Shown: positions 25,536 to 36,922 of the stretch, in pieces
How the letters are laid out: the number at the start of each line of letters is the position of its first letter
Position numbering within the stretch: position 1 is the stretch's first letter
Source of the DNA: Nitrospira japonica
Lineage (GTDB): Bacteria; Nitrospirota; Nitrospiria; Nitrospirales; Nitrospiraceae
DNA: 64,000 bases
Assembly: GCF_900169565.1 (NCBI RefSeq)
Contig: NZ_LT828648.1
Span: 2,234,876 to 2,298,875, forward strand
Direction: 5' to 3'
Position numbers and translations under genes: made by a program
Notes under the pieces: generated by a model
The model's database searches: none
What the model saw: the letters and a program-made list of their open reading frames with translations, nothing else
Told to the model about the DNA's origin: nothing

Positions 25536-27311
25536 ATGCGCACGTTCCGCATCGCCATGGTGCAGATGAACCCGACGGTCGGCGATTTGGGTGGCAATGT
25601 GCGACGTATTCTCCGTTGGCTGCGCGAAGCGCGTAAGGCAAAGCCCGACCTCGTCGCGTTTCCTGAGCTGGCCGTCACCGGATATCCTCCGGAGGATCTT
25701 CTGCTGAAGCCGAAGTTCGTCGAGGACAATCGTTGTGCCCTGAACGAGGTTGTGCGCGCCGCGAAGGACGTGGTGGCCGTCGTTGGCTACGTCGGTCAGG
25801 GCGACTCCGCCGGTCACCATCCGCCGTCGTCTCCGGTCGTGGCGGCGGGACGGCACGACATCTACAATGCCGCCGCGCTGTTGGCCGGGGGGCGGCTGGT
25901 GACGACCTATGCCAAGCGGCATTTGCCAAATTACGGCGTGTTCGACGAGAGCCGGTATTTCACGCCGGGGCGCAGGTTGCCGCTGGTCACGATCAACGGC
26001 ACCGCCGTCGCGGTCAACATTTGCGAGGATATCTGGCTGCCTCACGGCCCCACGAGACGACAGGCCGCGGCCGGGGCAGAAATCATCGTGAACATCAACG
26101 CTTCCCCCTTTCACCTCGGCAAGAGTCGCTCGCGCGAACAGATGCTGGCGACCCGCGCCAGGGATAACGGCGTCATCGTGACCTATACGAACATGGTCGG
26201 GGGACAGGACGAATTGGTATTCGACGGCCACAGTGTGGTGCTCGACCATACGGGGGATCTCGTCGCCAGAGCGAAGGGTTTCGAAGAAGATCTGCTGGTC
26301 GTGGACCTGAACGTCGAAGCGGTGGCCAGGTCCAGATCCGCCGGAGGCCGGGCGCCGCGCACGGAGCCGCCGGCCGCGATGTCCGTCGAGAGGGTCGTCC
26401 TGGGACCCAAGCCCCGGAAGAAACAGTCCAGGGTCGTCGCACCGGTCGAACCCCTTGCCGATCCGTTGGACGAGGTCTACGAAGCATTGACCATCGGGGT
26501 GCGCGATTACGTGAAGAAGAACGGATTCAGGCACGTGCTCATCGGACTGAGCGGCGGCATCGATTCCGCGTTGACGGCCGCGATCGCCGTGGATGCCCTG
26601 GGAGCGGACAACGTGCTGGGGCTGTTCATGCCGTCTCCGTATACGTCGCGCGAAAGCCGCGAAGACACGATCGAACTGGTCCGGCGGCTGGCCATTCGGA
26701 TGAAGACACTGTCGATCAGTCCGACGTTCAAGACGTATCTCAGAACGTTGGACGGGGTGTTTGCCGGCGCGAAAGCCGACACGACGGAGGAAAATCTCCA
26801 GGCCCGCATCCGTGGAAATCTGTTGATGGCGCTGTCGAATAAGTTCGGCCACTTGGTCCTGACGACGGGCAACAAGAGCGAGATGAGCGTGGGCTATGCC
26901 ACGTTGTACGGCGACATGGCCGGCGGGTTCGCGGTCATCAAAGATGTCCCTAAAACGATGGTCTACGAGCTGGCGCATCGCAGGAATCGTCGAGGTGGGC
27001 AGCCGGTGATTCCCAAGCGGATCATCGACCGCGCGCCGACGGCGGAGTTGAGAGACAATCAGAAAGACGAAGACAGTTTGCCCCCGTATGCCGTCCTGGA
27101 CCCCATTCTGAAGGCCTACGTGGAGGACGACCGGTCCGTGGAAGAGATGGTGGACATGGGCTTCGATCGCAGGACGGTACTGCGAGTCGTGGCGTTGGTG
27201 GACCGCAGCGAATACAAACGCCGCCAGGCGCCGGTCGGCATCAAGATCACGCATCGGGGGCTTGGCAAGGATCGCCGGATGCCGGTGACCAACGGGTATC
27301 AGGGGATGTAG
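25536..27311 (+). CDS. nadE: glutamine-dependent NAD+ synthase
   Basis: 591 residues from ATG 25536 (MRTFRIAMVQMNP); an upstream TTG at 25521 falls in the terminator T-run. The N-terminal carbon-nitrogen hydrolase domain (about 1-260) has FPELAVTGYPPED, YAKRHLPNYGVFDE and the nucleophile cysteine in NICEDIWLP. The C-terminal synthase domain has the pyrophosphatase loop GLSGGIDSALT. It makes NAD+ from deamido-NAD+, ATP and glutamine. Its place ahead of amtB-glnBDA ties a glutamine-consuming step to nitrogen supply. Confidence 0.95.
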   Translation: MRTFRIAMVQMNPTVGDLGGNVRRILRWLREARKAKPDLVAFPELAVTGYPPEDLLLKPKFVEDNRCALNEVVRAAKDVVAVVGYVGQGDSAGHHPPSSPVVAAGRHDIYNAAALLAGGRLVTTYAKRHLPNYGVFDESRYFTPGRRLPLVTINGTAVAVNICEDIWLPHGPTRRQAAAGAEIIVNINASPFHLGKSRSREQMLATRARDNGVIVTYTNMVGGQDELVFDGHSVVLDHTGDLVARAKGFEEDLLVVDLNVEAVARSRSAGGRAPRTEPPAAMSVERVVLGPKPRKKQSRVVAPVEPLADPLDEVYEALTIGVRDYVKKNGFRHVLIGLSGGIDSALTAAIAVDALGADNVLGLFMPSPYTSRESREDTIELVRRLAIRMKTLSISPTFKTYLRTLDGVFAGAKADTTEENLQARIRGNLLMALSNKFGHLVLTTGNKSEMSVGYATLYGDMAGGFAVIKDVPKTMVYELAHRRNRRGGQPVIPKRIIDRAPTAELRDNQKDEDSLPPYAVLDPILKAYVEDDRSVEEMVDMGFDRRTVLRVVALVDRSEYKRRQAPVGIKITHRGLGKDRRMPVTNGYQGM

Positions 27312-27382
27312 CGGCGGCATTTGGGCAGAAGCGCGTCAGATTCACGGGTCGATTCGTGCGACCATCGTCAGCGGGAGGCGGT

Positions 27383-29147
<1,765 letters not shown>

Positions 29148-29151
29148 ACAC

Positions 29152-31830
29152 ATGGATCAGGACGCATCGAGGACATTGCTGTCGGAAGTCCAGCCGTCCG
29201 CGCTGGGCGCCCTGCTCGAGGAACACCGCCGTGCCGTGGCGCAACGGGTCATGGGCGAGGCGTCGGGCGCCGAGACCCTTGCCGCCATGACCGAATTCGT
29301 CGACGGCCTCATCGTCGGCCGGTATCGCGACGCCGTGAAGCGCGGCGGCGACGAGTCGGCCGCGGTCGGCTTCCGCCAATGCTGCGTCGTGGCGCTGGGC
29401 GGCTACGGCCGGCGCGAATTGGCTCCCCATTCGGACATCGATCTGATGTTCCTCTTCAAGCCCGGTTCGGACAAGGCCGTCGAGTCACTGGTCCGGGCGG
29501 TGCTCCATCCACTCTGGGACTGCGGATTTCAGGTCGGCCACAGCGTGAGGACCATCGCCGACAGCATCGAACTGGCCGAAGCGGACTCGACCGTCAAGAC
29601 GTCCATGATGGAGGCGCGATTTCTGGCCGGCAGTGCGGATCTCTTTCAAGATTTTCACCGGCGGTATCTGCGCAAGGTGGTGGCGAAGAATACCGACGTC
29701 TATCTGGATCAGAAGCTCGAAGAACGCCGCCGCGAGTACGAAAAATTCGGTGAGACCGTCTACTTGCTCGAACCGAACGTCAAGAAGAGCAAGGGAGGGC
29801 TTCGGGACCTGCACCTGCTCCAATGGGCGGGCATGGCCCGGTATCAAGCCCCCACGATCAGGGAGCTGTCCGACCGGGGCATTCTGTCGAGGCCGGATAT
29901 GCTGGCCCTCGCCGAGGCGCGGGATTTCCTCTGGCGGGTCAGGGCTCTGTTGCACGTCCATGCGGGAACGGCCCAGGAGATCCTGACGTTCGACGAACAG
30001 GTCTGGCTTGCCGGCCACTTCGGTTATCAGGATCAGCCGCACCTTCTGGCGGTCGAACAGTTCATGCAGCAGTACTACCAGCATACGATGGGGTTGCATG
30101 AACGCTGTACGCGGTTTGTGGAACGATGCCGGAGCGTGCCGTTCTGGCACCGTGTTGCGCGGCTGTTGCCGGCTCCCCGGGTGGAGGACGCATTCGTGAT
30201 TCGCGCGGGCGTGTTGACGGTGGCCGAGGAACATCGCGCGAAGGTCCTGGAGGATCCGGCTTTGCTGCTGCGCCTGTTCGATCTCGCCCGCGAGCGGCAT
30301 GTGACGATCGAGCCCTCCCTGCTGGAGGACATTCACCGGCACATCGGCCACGTGGAAGCCGGTGTGTATCGTGCCCCGGAAGTCAGCCGGATTTTTCTGA
30401 GGATTTTGGCCGGACCGGGGACGACCAAGACACTGGAGGCCATGCATCGCGCCCATCTCCTCGAAAAGCTGGTGCCGGCGATGGGCACGGTCCGCGGGCT
30501 CATGCAATTCAACCAGTATCACAAGTACACGGTCGATGAGCACAGCCTGCTGGCGGTCGGCCGGGCCGAGGCCCTGGCCGGAGAAGCGGGCTTGCTGGGC
30601 GAGATCTATCGGAGCATCAAGCGGAAGGACATTTTGCATCTTGCGGTCCTGATGCACGACTTGGGTAAGGGGCAGGAAGAGGATCATAGCGACGTGGGAC
30701 GGCGCCTGGCCGAAGAGGTCGGCGTCCGTTTGGGATTGGACGAGCAGGACCAACGGACGTTGTCTTTTCTGGTCCATCGGCATCTGCTGATGGCCCACAC
30801 GGCGTTCAGGCGGGACCCCAACGATGAAAAGGTCGTGCTGCCCTTCGCCCGGGAGGTCGGAACTCCCGAGGTCTTGAAGAAACTGGCCGCCTTGACCGCG
30901 GCGGATATTGCGGCGGTGGGACCGGGAGTGCTGACCAAGTGGAAAGAGTCGCTGTTGATCGAGCTGTACGAACGGACGATGCCGGAGTTGTCCGGTGACC
31001 GGGACGCCCTCTGTTCTCCCGGAAGGTTGGCGCAGGTGGCGGAGGAAGTCGTCGGCCTTCCGCTCCTGGCCCAACGGACCGACGTCGACCGTGCCTGGGT
31101 CGAGGCGCAGTTGAAGCTGTTTCCCGAGCGGTACGTCCATGGTACGGTGCCGGCCCGTATTGCCGCCCACCTGTCGGCGGTCAAACGTCTTGTGTCCGGC
31201 GAAGTGGTCATGGAGTCCGGCTTCAACCCTGAATTGGGGATTTGCGAATATACGGTTATCACGCACAATGATTTGACGCCTGGAATTTTTTCCAAGATCG
31301 CGGGAGTGATGGCCGGCAGCGGGCTGCAGATCCTGGACGCCCAGATTCTCACCAGGGAAGACGGGATCGTCGTCGACACGTTTCAGGTGACGGATCCGGA
31401 CTATCAGGGAGAGCCGCCCGCCGAGCGGCGGCTCACGGTCGGAGAGCGAATCGCGGCAGTCCTGAAGGGATGGGAGCACGTGGACGACGTGGTGCGACGG
31501 GGCGCGCGCCTGAAGCTCACCCGTCCGCTCCCGAAAGCCCGGGAGGCGACCGAAGTGCGGCTCGACAACGAAACATCGGACCGATGCACCATTATCGACG
31601 TCTTTGCCGACGATCGACTGGGTCTGCTCCATGTGATGACCAATGCGATTTTTCAGCTCGGTCTGTCGATTCACGCGGCGCGCATCTCCACCAGGTTGGA
31701 TCAGGCCGCCGACGTGTTCTACGTCACGGACCTCTCGGGCAAGAAGTTGTCCGATCCGGTCCAGCTGGAGCGGGTGCGGGTGGGCGTCGAACAGGCCATC
31801 GAAAAGTTTCTCGCCGTCAAGGCGGCATAG
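29152..31830 (+). CDS. glnD: bifunctional PII uridylyltransferase / uridylyl-removing enzyme
   Basis: 892 residues, full length. Nucleotidyltransferase motif GGYGRRELAPHSDIDLMFLF (about residues 83-102), HD hydrolase domain with VLMHDLGKGQEEDHS, and two C-terminal ACT domains (beginning near YTVITHNDLTPGIFSKI and CTIIDVFADDRLGLLHVM) that bind glutamine. It uridylylates PII when glutamine is low and reverses this when high. Starts four bases after glnB. Confidence 0.96.
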   Translation: MDQDASRTLLSEVQPSALGALLEEHRRAVAQRVMGEASGAETLAAMTEFVDGLIVGRYRDAVKRGGDESAAVGFRQCCVVALGGYGRRELAPHSDIDLMFLFKPGSDKAVESLVRAVLHPLWDCGFQVGHSVRTIADSIELAEADSTVKTSMMEARFLAGSADLFQDFHRRYLRKVVAKNTDVYLDQKLEERRREYEKFGETVYLLEPNVKKSKGGLRDLHLLQWAGMARYQAPTIRELSDRGILSRPDMLALAEARDFLWRVRALLHVHAGTAQEILTFDEQVWLAGHFGYQDQPHLLAVEQFMQQYYQHTMGLHERCTRFVERCRSVPFWHRVARLLPAPRVEDAFVIRAGVLTVAEEHRAKVLEDPALLLRLFDLARERHVTIEPSLLEDIHRHIGHVEAGVYRAPEVSRIFLRILAGPGTTKTLEAMHRAHLLEKLVPAMGTVRGLMQFNQYHKYTVDEHSLLAVGRAEALAGEAGLLGEIYRSIKRKDILHLAVLMHDLGKGQEEDHSDVGRRLAEEVGVRLGLDEQDQRTLSFLVHRHLLMAHTAFRRDPNDEKVVLPFAREVGTPEVLKKLAALTAADIAAVGPGVLTKWKESLLIELYERTMPELSGDRDALCSPGRLAQVAEEVVGLPLLAQRTDVDRAWVEAQLKLFPERYVHGTVPARIAAHLSAVKRLVSGEVVMESGFNPELGICEYTVITHNDLTPGIFSKIAGVMAGSGLQILDAQILTREDGIVVDTFQVTDPDYQGEPPAERRLTVGERIAAVLKGWEHVDDVVRRGARLKLTRPLPKAREATEVRLDNETSDRCTIIDVFADDRLGLLHVMTNAIFQLGLSIHAARISTRLDQAADVFYVTDLSGKKLSDPVQLERVRVGVEQAIEKFLAVKAA

Positions 31831-31874
31831 CGCGAGTCGTCGGGCAACGTCAGAATGTTTGAAAGGAGGAGGGA

Positions 31875-33284
31875 ATGAACGTTCGCGAGGTGTTGGAGTT
31901 TGCCAAAAAAAACAAGGTCCAGGTGGTGGACCTCAAATTTGTCGACTTGATCGGCACGTGGCAGCATTTCACGATTCCGGCCAGCGAGTTGACGGAAGAC
32001 CTGTTCAAAGACGGTTCAGGGCTGGACGGGTCGTCCATCCGCGGATGGAGAGCCATCAACAACAGCGACATGCTGGTGGTGCCGGATCCCTCGACCGCAT
32101 GCATGGATCCGTTCACCGCGGTGCCGACCTTGAGCCTCACCGGCAACGTCATCGACCCCATCTCGCGGGAAAATTACGAACGCGATCCCCGCTACATTGC
32201 CCAGAAGGCCGAGAAGTATCTGCAGAGCACGAAGATCGGGGACATCTCCTTCTGGGGACCCGAGGCGGAGTTCTTCATCTTCGATCATGCGCGCTATGAC
32301 CAGACCGGACACAGCGGCTATTACTTCATCGACTCCGAAGAGGGTGTCTGGAACATGGGGCAGGATGGCGTCAACCTGGGCGCCAAGATCCGCCACAAGG
32401 AGGGGTATTTCCCCGTTGCGCCGACCGATACCCAGCAGGACATCCGGACCGAGATGATCATGGAGATGGAGAAGGTGGGCATCGCGGTGGAAAAACACCA
32501 CCACGAAGTCGCGACCGCCGGTCAGGCCGAAATCGACGTGCGGTTCGATTCGCTGCTCAAGATGGCCGACAAGATGATGATGTACAAGTACATCGTCAAG
32601 AACGTGGCGCGCCGTCACGGCAAGACGGTGACCTTCATGCCCAAGCCGATTTTCGGAGACAACGGCTCCGGCATGCACACGCATCAAAGCATCTGGAAGG
32701 ACGGCAAGCCGTTGTTCGCCGGCAAGGATTACGCCGGGGTGTCGCAAATGTGTCTGTATTACATCGGCGGCATCCTGAAGCACGCTCCAGCCTTGGCCGC
32801 CATTACGAATCCGACCACCAATTCGTACAAGCGTCTGACGCCGGGATTCGAAGCGCCGGTGCTGCTGGCCTATTCCAGCCGCAACCGTTCCGCGGGCATT
32901 CGTATCCCGATGTATTCGCCGAGCCCGAAGGCCAAGCGGATCGAAGTCCGGTTCCCGGATCCCGGCTGCAATCCCTATCTGGCCTTCGCCGCCATGCTTA
33001 TGGCCGGGCTGGACGGCATCGAGAACAAGATCAATCCCGGCGAACCGGCCGAAAAGGATCTCTACGACCTCGAGGCGAAGGAAGCGGCGAAAATCCGCAC
33101 CATGCCCGGAAGCCTGGACGAAGCGCTGAACAATCTGGAGAAAGACCATAAGTTCATGCTCAAGGGCGGCGTGTTCACCGAGGATGTGATCGAGGCGTGG
33201 ATCAACTACAAGCGGACCAAAGAGGTGGATCCGATGCGGTTGCGGCCGCATCCGTATGAGTTCTTCCTGTACTATGACGTGTAA
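31875..33284 (+). CDS. glnA: glutamine synthetase type I
   Basis: 469 residues with GGAGGAGGG upstream. Conserved GS blocks: DGSSIRGW, the EAEFFIFD metal site, the [11 protein letters not shown] region, NRSAGIRIP and RFPDP. The adenylylation-loop tyrosine is present in KDLYDLEAK, fitting the GlnE-type enzymes encoded at 59701-63767. Last gene of the nadE-amtB-glnBDA run; the stretch after it contains a promoter and two leader RNAs. Confidence 0.97.
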   Translation: MNVREVLEFAKKNKVQVVDLKFVDLIGTWQHFTIPASELTEDLFKDGSGLDGSSIRGWRAINNSDMLVVPDPSTACMDPFTAVPTLSLTGNVIDPISRENYERDPRYIAQKAEKYLQSTKIGDISFWGPEAEFFIFDHARYDQTGHSGYYFIDSEEGVWNMGQDGVNLGAKIRHKEGYFPVAPTDTQQDIRTEMIMEMEKVGIAVEKHHHEVATAGQAEIDVRFDSLLKMADKMMMYKYIVKNVARRHGKTVTFMPKPIFGDNGSGMHTHQSIWKDGKPLFAGKDYAGVSQMCLYYIGGILKHAPALAAITNPTTNSYKRLTPGFEAPVLLAYSSRNRSAGIRIPMYSPSPKAKRIEVRFPDPGCNPYLAFAAMLMAGLDGIENKINPGEPAEKDLYDLEAKEAAKIRTMPGSLDEALNNLEKDHKFMLKGGVFTEDVIEAWINYKRTKEVDPMRLRPHPYEFFLYYDV

Positions 33285-33304
33285 AGCGCCGTCGGACGAT
33301 AGGC

Positions 33305-33332
33305 TTGACGCCGTTCCGATAGTCGTGATACA
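33305..33332 (+). promoter_or_regulatory. candidate promoter for the cyanate/nitrate transporter leaders
   Basis: TTGACG at 33305-33310 and GATACA at 33327-33332, 16 bases apart, downstream of the glnA stop. The -10 is poor. Read-through from glnA could also supply the leaders. Confidence 0.4.
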
Positions 33333-33345
33333 CATACTACCCAGT

Positions 33346-33441
33346 CGATCGTAAACAAGGGCGTTTGCGGTCGCTGACATAAGGCACACGGACAAAGGCG
33401 TCCGTCATTCTGCAAAGGATGGCGGGCGCCTTTTAGTTTTT
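33346..33441 (+). promoter_or_regulatory. ANTAR-type antitermination leader C1
   Basis: P1 is an 11-bp stem (33346-33356 with 33363-33373, two G-U) around AAGGGC. P2 is ACGGAC/GTCCGT (33388-33393 with 33400-33405) around AAAGGC. Both loops have A1 and G4. The terminator at 33394-33433 uses the P2 loop and 3' arm as its 5' arm. This is the longest P1 of the set. Confidence 0.83.
33394..33441 (+). terminator. conditional terminator in leader C1
   Basis: Bases 33394-33410 pair at all 17 positions (three G-U) with 33417-33433 around TGCAAA, with TTTTAGTTTTT overlapping the 3' arm. It could also terminate glnA transcripts. Confidence 0.83.
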
Positions 33442-33516
33442 CGGCCGGCCGAGGAGTCTTCCAGGAAGGTCTCCTCCGCGGCTTCGGTGACTGCATCAAG
33501 ACAGCATTAGACGGGT

Positions 33517-33579
33517 CGGCGGAGACTCGTCGCTCTTGGACAAAGGCGTCCTTCCCCGATGAGGGGGAGGACGCCTTTT
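33517..33579 (+). promoter_or_regulatory. second ANTAR-like element C2 in tandem
   Basis: A P2-type hairpin GGAC (33538-33541) and GTCC (33548-33551) encloses AAAGGC (A1, G4). The terminator 33542-33578 pairs at 16 of 16 positions around a five-base loop and is followed by TTTTGTGTTT. The only hexaloop hairpin just upstream (CGGCG/CGTCG, 33517-33532) has loop GAGACT, which lacks A1 and G4. This may be a degenerate or terminator-only copy. The stretch 33442-33516 holds an unrelated hairpin (33451-33476). Confidence 0.65.
33542..33579 (+). terminator. second terminator upstream of the nrtA-like gene
   Basis: Stem 33542-33557 with 33563-33578, one G-U pair only, loop GATGA, then TTTTGTGTTT. It is the most stable terminator of the series, 46 bases before the ATG at 33625. 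Confidence 0.8.
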
Positions 33580-33624
33580 GTGTTTGAAGCGCTTGTACCC
33601 AACGAATTGGAAAAGGAGCAGACC

Positions 33625-34938
33625 ATGAACGAACCAACGCCACCGCGAGTGCTCAGCCCGGCGCCGGACGCGCTGTCGCCCGACGAATATTTCGATCGCA
33701 CGCTCGAGCGGTCCGTCGCCGCCGCGGTGTTGAATGCGGCCGATCCCACGCGCCGTCAAGTCCTTGCGGGGTTGGGGGCGGCAGCCCTGACGGCGCTGAT
33801 CGCCGAGCTGTTTCCCCTGGGGAGCCTCAAGGCATTCGCCGCGGATCCGGTCGGCAAGCCTGAAAAAACCGACGTGAGCATCGGCTTCATTCCGATCACC
33901 TGCGGCACGCCGATCATCATGGCGGAGCCGTTGGGGTTCTACAAGAAGCACGGCCTGAACGCGTCGGTGAAGCGGGCCGCCGGCTGGGCGATGATCCGCG
34001 ATTGGACGGTGAACGAGGAGGTCGACGCGGCGCACATGCTCACGCCGATGCCGCTGGCCATCACGCTGGGGGCCGGCTCGGTGCCGACACCCATCTACAT
34101 GCCCGCCATCGAAAACATCAACGGGCAAGCGATCACACTCCACGTGAAGCACAAGGGCGTGAAGTCCGCCGCCGAGATGAAGGGTTTCCGGTTTTGCGTG
34201 CCGTTCGACTATTCGATGCACAATTACCTGCTGAGGTACTACCTGGCGGAAGGCGGCATCCATCCCGACAAGGACGTGCAAATCCGGGTCGTCCCGCCGC
34301 CCGAAATGGTGGCCAACCTCAAGGCCGGCAACGTCGACGGCTATCTGGGACCCGATCCGTTCAATCAACGGGCGGTCTACGAGAACGTCGGCTTCCTCTA
34401 CAAGCTGTCACGCGAGATTTGGGACCGGCATCCCTGTTGCGCCTTCACGGTGAAGAAAGACTATGCGACGGCGCATCCCAATACGTTTCTTGCGATGTGG
34501 CGGGCGATCATCGACGCCACGCACTATGCGTCCGATCCCGCGCATCGGAAGGAGATCGCGGCGGCGATCGCTCCGACCAATTACCTGAATCAACCCGTCA
34601 CGGTGCTGGAGCAAGTTCTGACCGGCACGTACGCGGACGGGCTGGGAAGCATCAAGAAGGATCCGCATCGCATCGATTTCGATCCCTATCCCTGGCATTC
34701 GATGGCGATCTGGATTCTTACGCAGATGAAACGCTGGGGACACGTGAAGGGGGACGTCAACTACAAGGCGGTTGCCGAGCAGGTCTATCGCGCGGCGGAC
34801 TGCGACCGGATCGCCAGGGAACTCGGGTATCCGGCCCACCAAGCCACCTCGATGACTCACGTCATCATGGGGAAAGAGTTCGATCCGAACAAGGCCGAGG
34901 CATACGTCAAGGGATTCACCATTCACAGCATGGCATAA
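33625..34938 (+). CDS. nitrate/cyanate ABC transporter substrate-binding protein (NrtA/CynA-like)
   Basis: 437 residues from ATG 33625 with AAGGAG at 33613-33618. A twin-arginine signal (TRRQVLAG plus a hydrophobic stretch ending FAADP, residues about 45-75) is unusually far from the N-terminus. The mature protein is of the NrtA/CmpA/SsuA group, starting DVSIGFIPITCGTPIIMAEP. The cynS gene three genes downstream makes cyanate the more likely substrate, with nitrate possible; sequence alone does not settle this. Confidence 0.85.
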   Translation: MNEPTPPRVLSPAPDALSPDEYFDRTLERSVAAAVLNAADPTRRQVLAGLGAAALTALIAELFPLGSLKAFAADPVGKPEKTDVSIGFIPITCGTPIIMAEPLGFYKKHGLNASVKRAAGWAMIRDWTVNEEVDAAHMLTPMPLAITLGAGSVPTPIYMPAIENINGQAITLHVKHKGVKSAAEMKGFRFCVPFDYSMHNYLLRYYLAEGGIHPDKDVQIRVVPPPEMVANLKAGNVDGYLGPDPFNQRAVYENVGFLYKLSREIWDRHPCCAFTVKKDYATAHPNTFLAMWRAIIDATHYASDPAHRKEIAAAIAPTNYLNQPVTVLEQVLTGTYADGLGSIKKDPHRIDFDPYPWHSMAIWILTQMKRWGHVKGDVNYKAVAEQVYRAADCDRIARELGYPAHQATSMTHVIMGKEFDPNKAEAYVKGFTIHSMA

Positions 34939-34947
34939 GGAGCCGCT

Positions 34948-36000
34948 ATGGAATCCACGAACGACGCAATGGTGTCAGAAACGGCTTCTCCGGCAGGCCG
35001 GACCGGGGAGCCCCCCCGGATCATGGTCCGGTCGCTGACGCACCGTGTGGGGGAGTCGTTGAAAAGAGCCGGCATGTCGGCCGTCCGCAGCGTCCACGTC
35101 AAAGGCGGTACGTCGGGAGGCCGGGCGGCGGGCAACCCGTGGTTCATCTCGGTCTTCGTGCTGGTGATGTTTCTCCTGGCTTGGCACTTCTTCACGCTGC
35201 GCCCGACGTTCGACCCTATCGGATTGACGGAGGAGCAGCTCCAACTCATGGAGTTCAACGGGGACATCGTACGGACGCCGGAAGGTGCCTATGTGTGGAA
35301 TCCTGAAAAAGAGAAAGTGAAGGGGATTCCCGGACCCTTGGCGGTCGTGGAAAAGGCCCGTACGGAGCTGGCCGAAGCCTTCGTGAAAAAAGGAACGAAC
35401 GATCACGGCATCGGCTACCTGGTGCTGTATACGGTATCGCGCTTCGGGGCGGGATTTCTGGCGGCATCCGTGATCGCGATCCTGTTGGGCGTCGTCCTCG
35501 GGCTGAACAAGGTCCTCTACCGCGCGGCGAATCCGTTCATCCAAATTCTGAAGCCGATCTCGCCGCTGGCCTGGATGCCGCTGCTGCTCTACACGGTCAA
35601 GGATCCAAAGTGGACGGCGATGCTGGTCGTGTTCATGGCGGCCGTGTGGCCCACGCTCGCGACGACCGCGTTCGGCGTCAGTTCGTTGAAAAAGGAATAC
35701 CTGCACGTCGCGTCGATCGTCCAGCTCTCGTGGTTCAAGCGCTTGTTCAAGGTGATTTTGCCGGGCGCCGCGCCCACCATCGTCAACGGCCTGCGCATCT
35801 CGTTCGGAAGCGCGCTGGTGGCCGTGGTGCCCGCCGAAATGCTGCTGGGAGAGCTCGGCGTCGGGTACCTGAGCTGGATCGAGTGGAACAATCTCGACAT
35901 TGCCGGCGTCATCTTCGCCATTCTCGTGGTCGGCGTCGTCGGCGTCGTGCTGGACTCCGGGTTCAATAAATTGGCGGGCCTCGTCACGTATCAGGAGTAA
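34948..36000 (+). CDS. nitrate/cyanate ABC transporter permease (NrtB/CynB-like)
   Basis: 350 residues. One N-terminal membrane helix (about 68-88) precedes the transport domain with five or six helices in the second half, where the coupling loop lies near FGVSSLKKEYLHVASI. The N-terminal extension of about 65 charged residues is longer than in most NrtB proteins. It starts nine bases after the binding protein and is followed by the ATPase after three bases. Confidence 0.87.
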   Translation: MESTNDAMVSETASPAGRTGEPPRIMVRSLTHRVGESLKRAGMSAVRSVHVKGGTSGGRAAGNPWFISVFVLVMFLLAWHFFTLRPTFDPIGLTEEQLQLMEFNGDIVRTPEGAYVWNPEKEKVKGIPGPLAVVEKARTELAEAFVKKGTNDHGIGYLVLYTVSRFGAGFLAASVIAILLGVVLGLNKVLYRAANPFIQILKPISPLAWMPLLLYTVKDPKWTAMLVVFMAAVWPTLATTAFGVSSLKKEYLHVASIVQLSWFKRLFKVILPGAAPTIVNGLRISFGSALVAVVPAEMLLGELGVGYLSWIEWNNLDIAGVIFAILVVGVVGVVLDSGFNKLAGLVTYQE

Positions 36001-36003
36001 CCC

Positions 36004-36870
36004 ATGGCTTTCTTACAAATCGATCACGTCAGCAAGTTTTTCCCCAATCCGTCGGGCGCGGGGCAAGTCTGCATCTTCAGGGATGCGACGATCAAGATCG
36101 ACAAGGGCGAGTTCGTCACGGTGATCGGGCACTCGGGCTGCGGCAAAAGCACGCTGCTCAACATCATCGCCGGGCTGGAAACGCCGTCCGAAGGCGGCGT
36201 CATTCTCAACGGGAGAGAGGCCTCCGGGCCCGGTCTGGACCGCATGGTCGTGTTTCAGAACTTTGCGCTCATGCCATGGATGACCGTGTTCGAGAATATC
36301 GCCCTCGCGGTGCGGTCGGCCTATCCCGAGTGGACGGCCGCGCAAGTGTCGGCGCATGTCACGAGATATATCGCCCTGGTCGGGCTCAAGGGCGCCGAGA
36401 ACAAGCGGCCGGCCGCGCTCTCGGGCGGTATGAAGCAACGGGTTGGACTGGCGCGCGCGTTCTCGATCGAACCGAAAGTGCTGCTGTTGGACGAGCCGTT
36501 CGCTCAAATCGACGCGTTGACGCGCGGCGTGATTCAAGAGGAATTGATTCAAATGTGGAACACCTCGAGGAACACCGTCTTCATGGTCACGCATGACGTG
36601 GACGAGGCCATTCTCTTGTCGGACCGGATTCTCCTGATGACGAACGGGCCGGAGGCGCGGATCGCGGAGATGGTGCACGTGTCGATCGCGCGGCCGCGGT
36701 CGAGGGAAACCGTCATCGACCATCCGCACTATTACAAGATCAGGAACCACATCATCCATTTTCTGGTTCGTCATGCGAAGCACGGAGGTCACTACGGGAC
36801 GGGGCACCAGGCGGAGTCTGGAGATCCCGTCGTCGTGAACTTCGATGAGGCAACAGTTTCGGCCGGTTGA
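36004..36870 (+). CDS. nitrate/cyanate ABC transporter ATP-binding protein (NrtD/CynD-like)
   Basis: 288 residues. Walker A GHSGCGKSTLLN, signature LSGGMKQRVGLARAF, Walker B LLLDEPFAQID and the switch histidine in MVTHDVDEAI. Only one ATPase gene is present and it has no fused binding domain, so the transporter resembles cyanobacterial CynABD and not NrtABCD. Confidence 0.9.
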   Translation: MAFLQIDHVSKFFPNPSGAGQVCIFRDATIKIDKGEFVTVIGHSGCGKSTLLNIIAGLETPSEGGVILNGREASGPGLDRMVVFQNFALMPWMTVFENIALAVRSAYPEWTAAQVSAHVTRYIALVGLKGAENKRPAALSGGMKQRVGLARAFSIEPKVLLLDEPFAQIDALTRGVIQEELIQMWNTSRNTVFMVTHDVDEAILLSDRILLMTNGPEARIAEMVHVSIARPRSRETVIDHPHYYKIRNHIIHFLVRHAKHGGHYGTGHQAESGDPVVVNFDEATVSAG

Positions 36871-36922
36871 ATCGGTGGAGCAAACAGCGGGTCATCACTT
36901 CACTCAAGGAGGGGGCGCCAAC

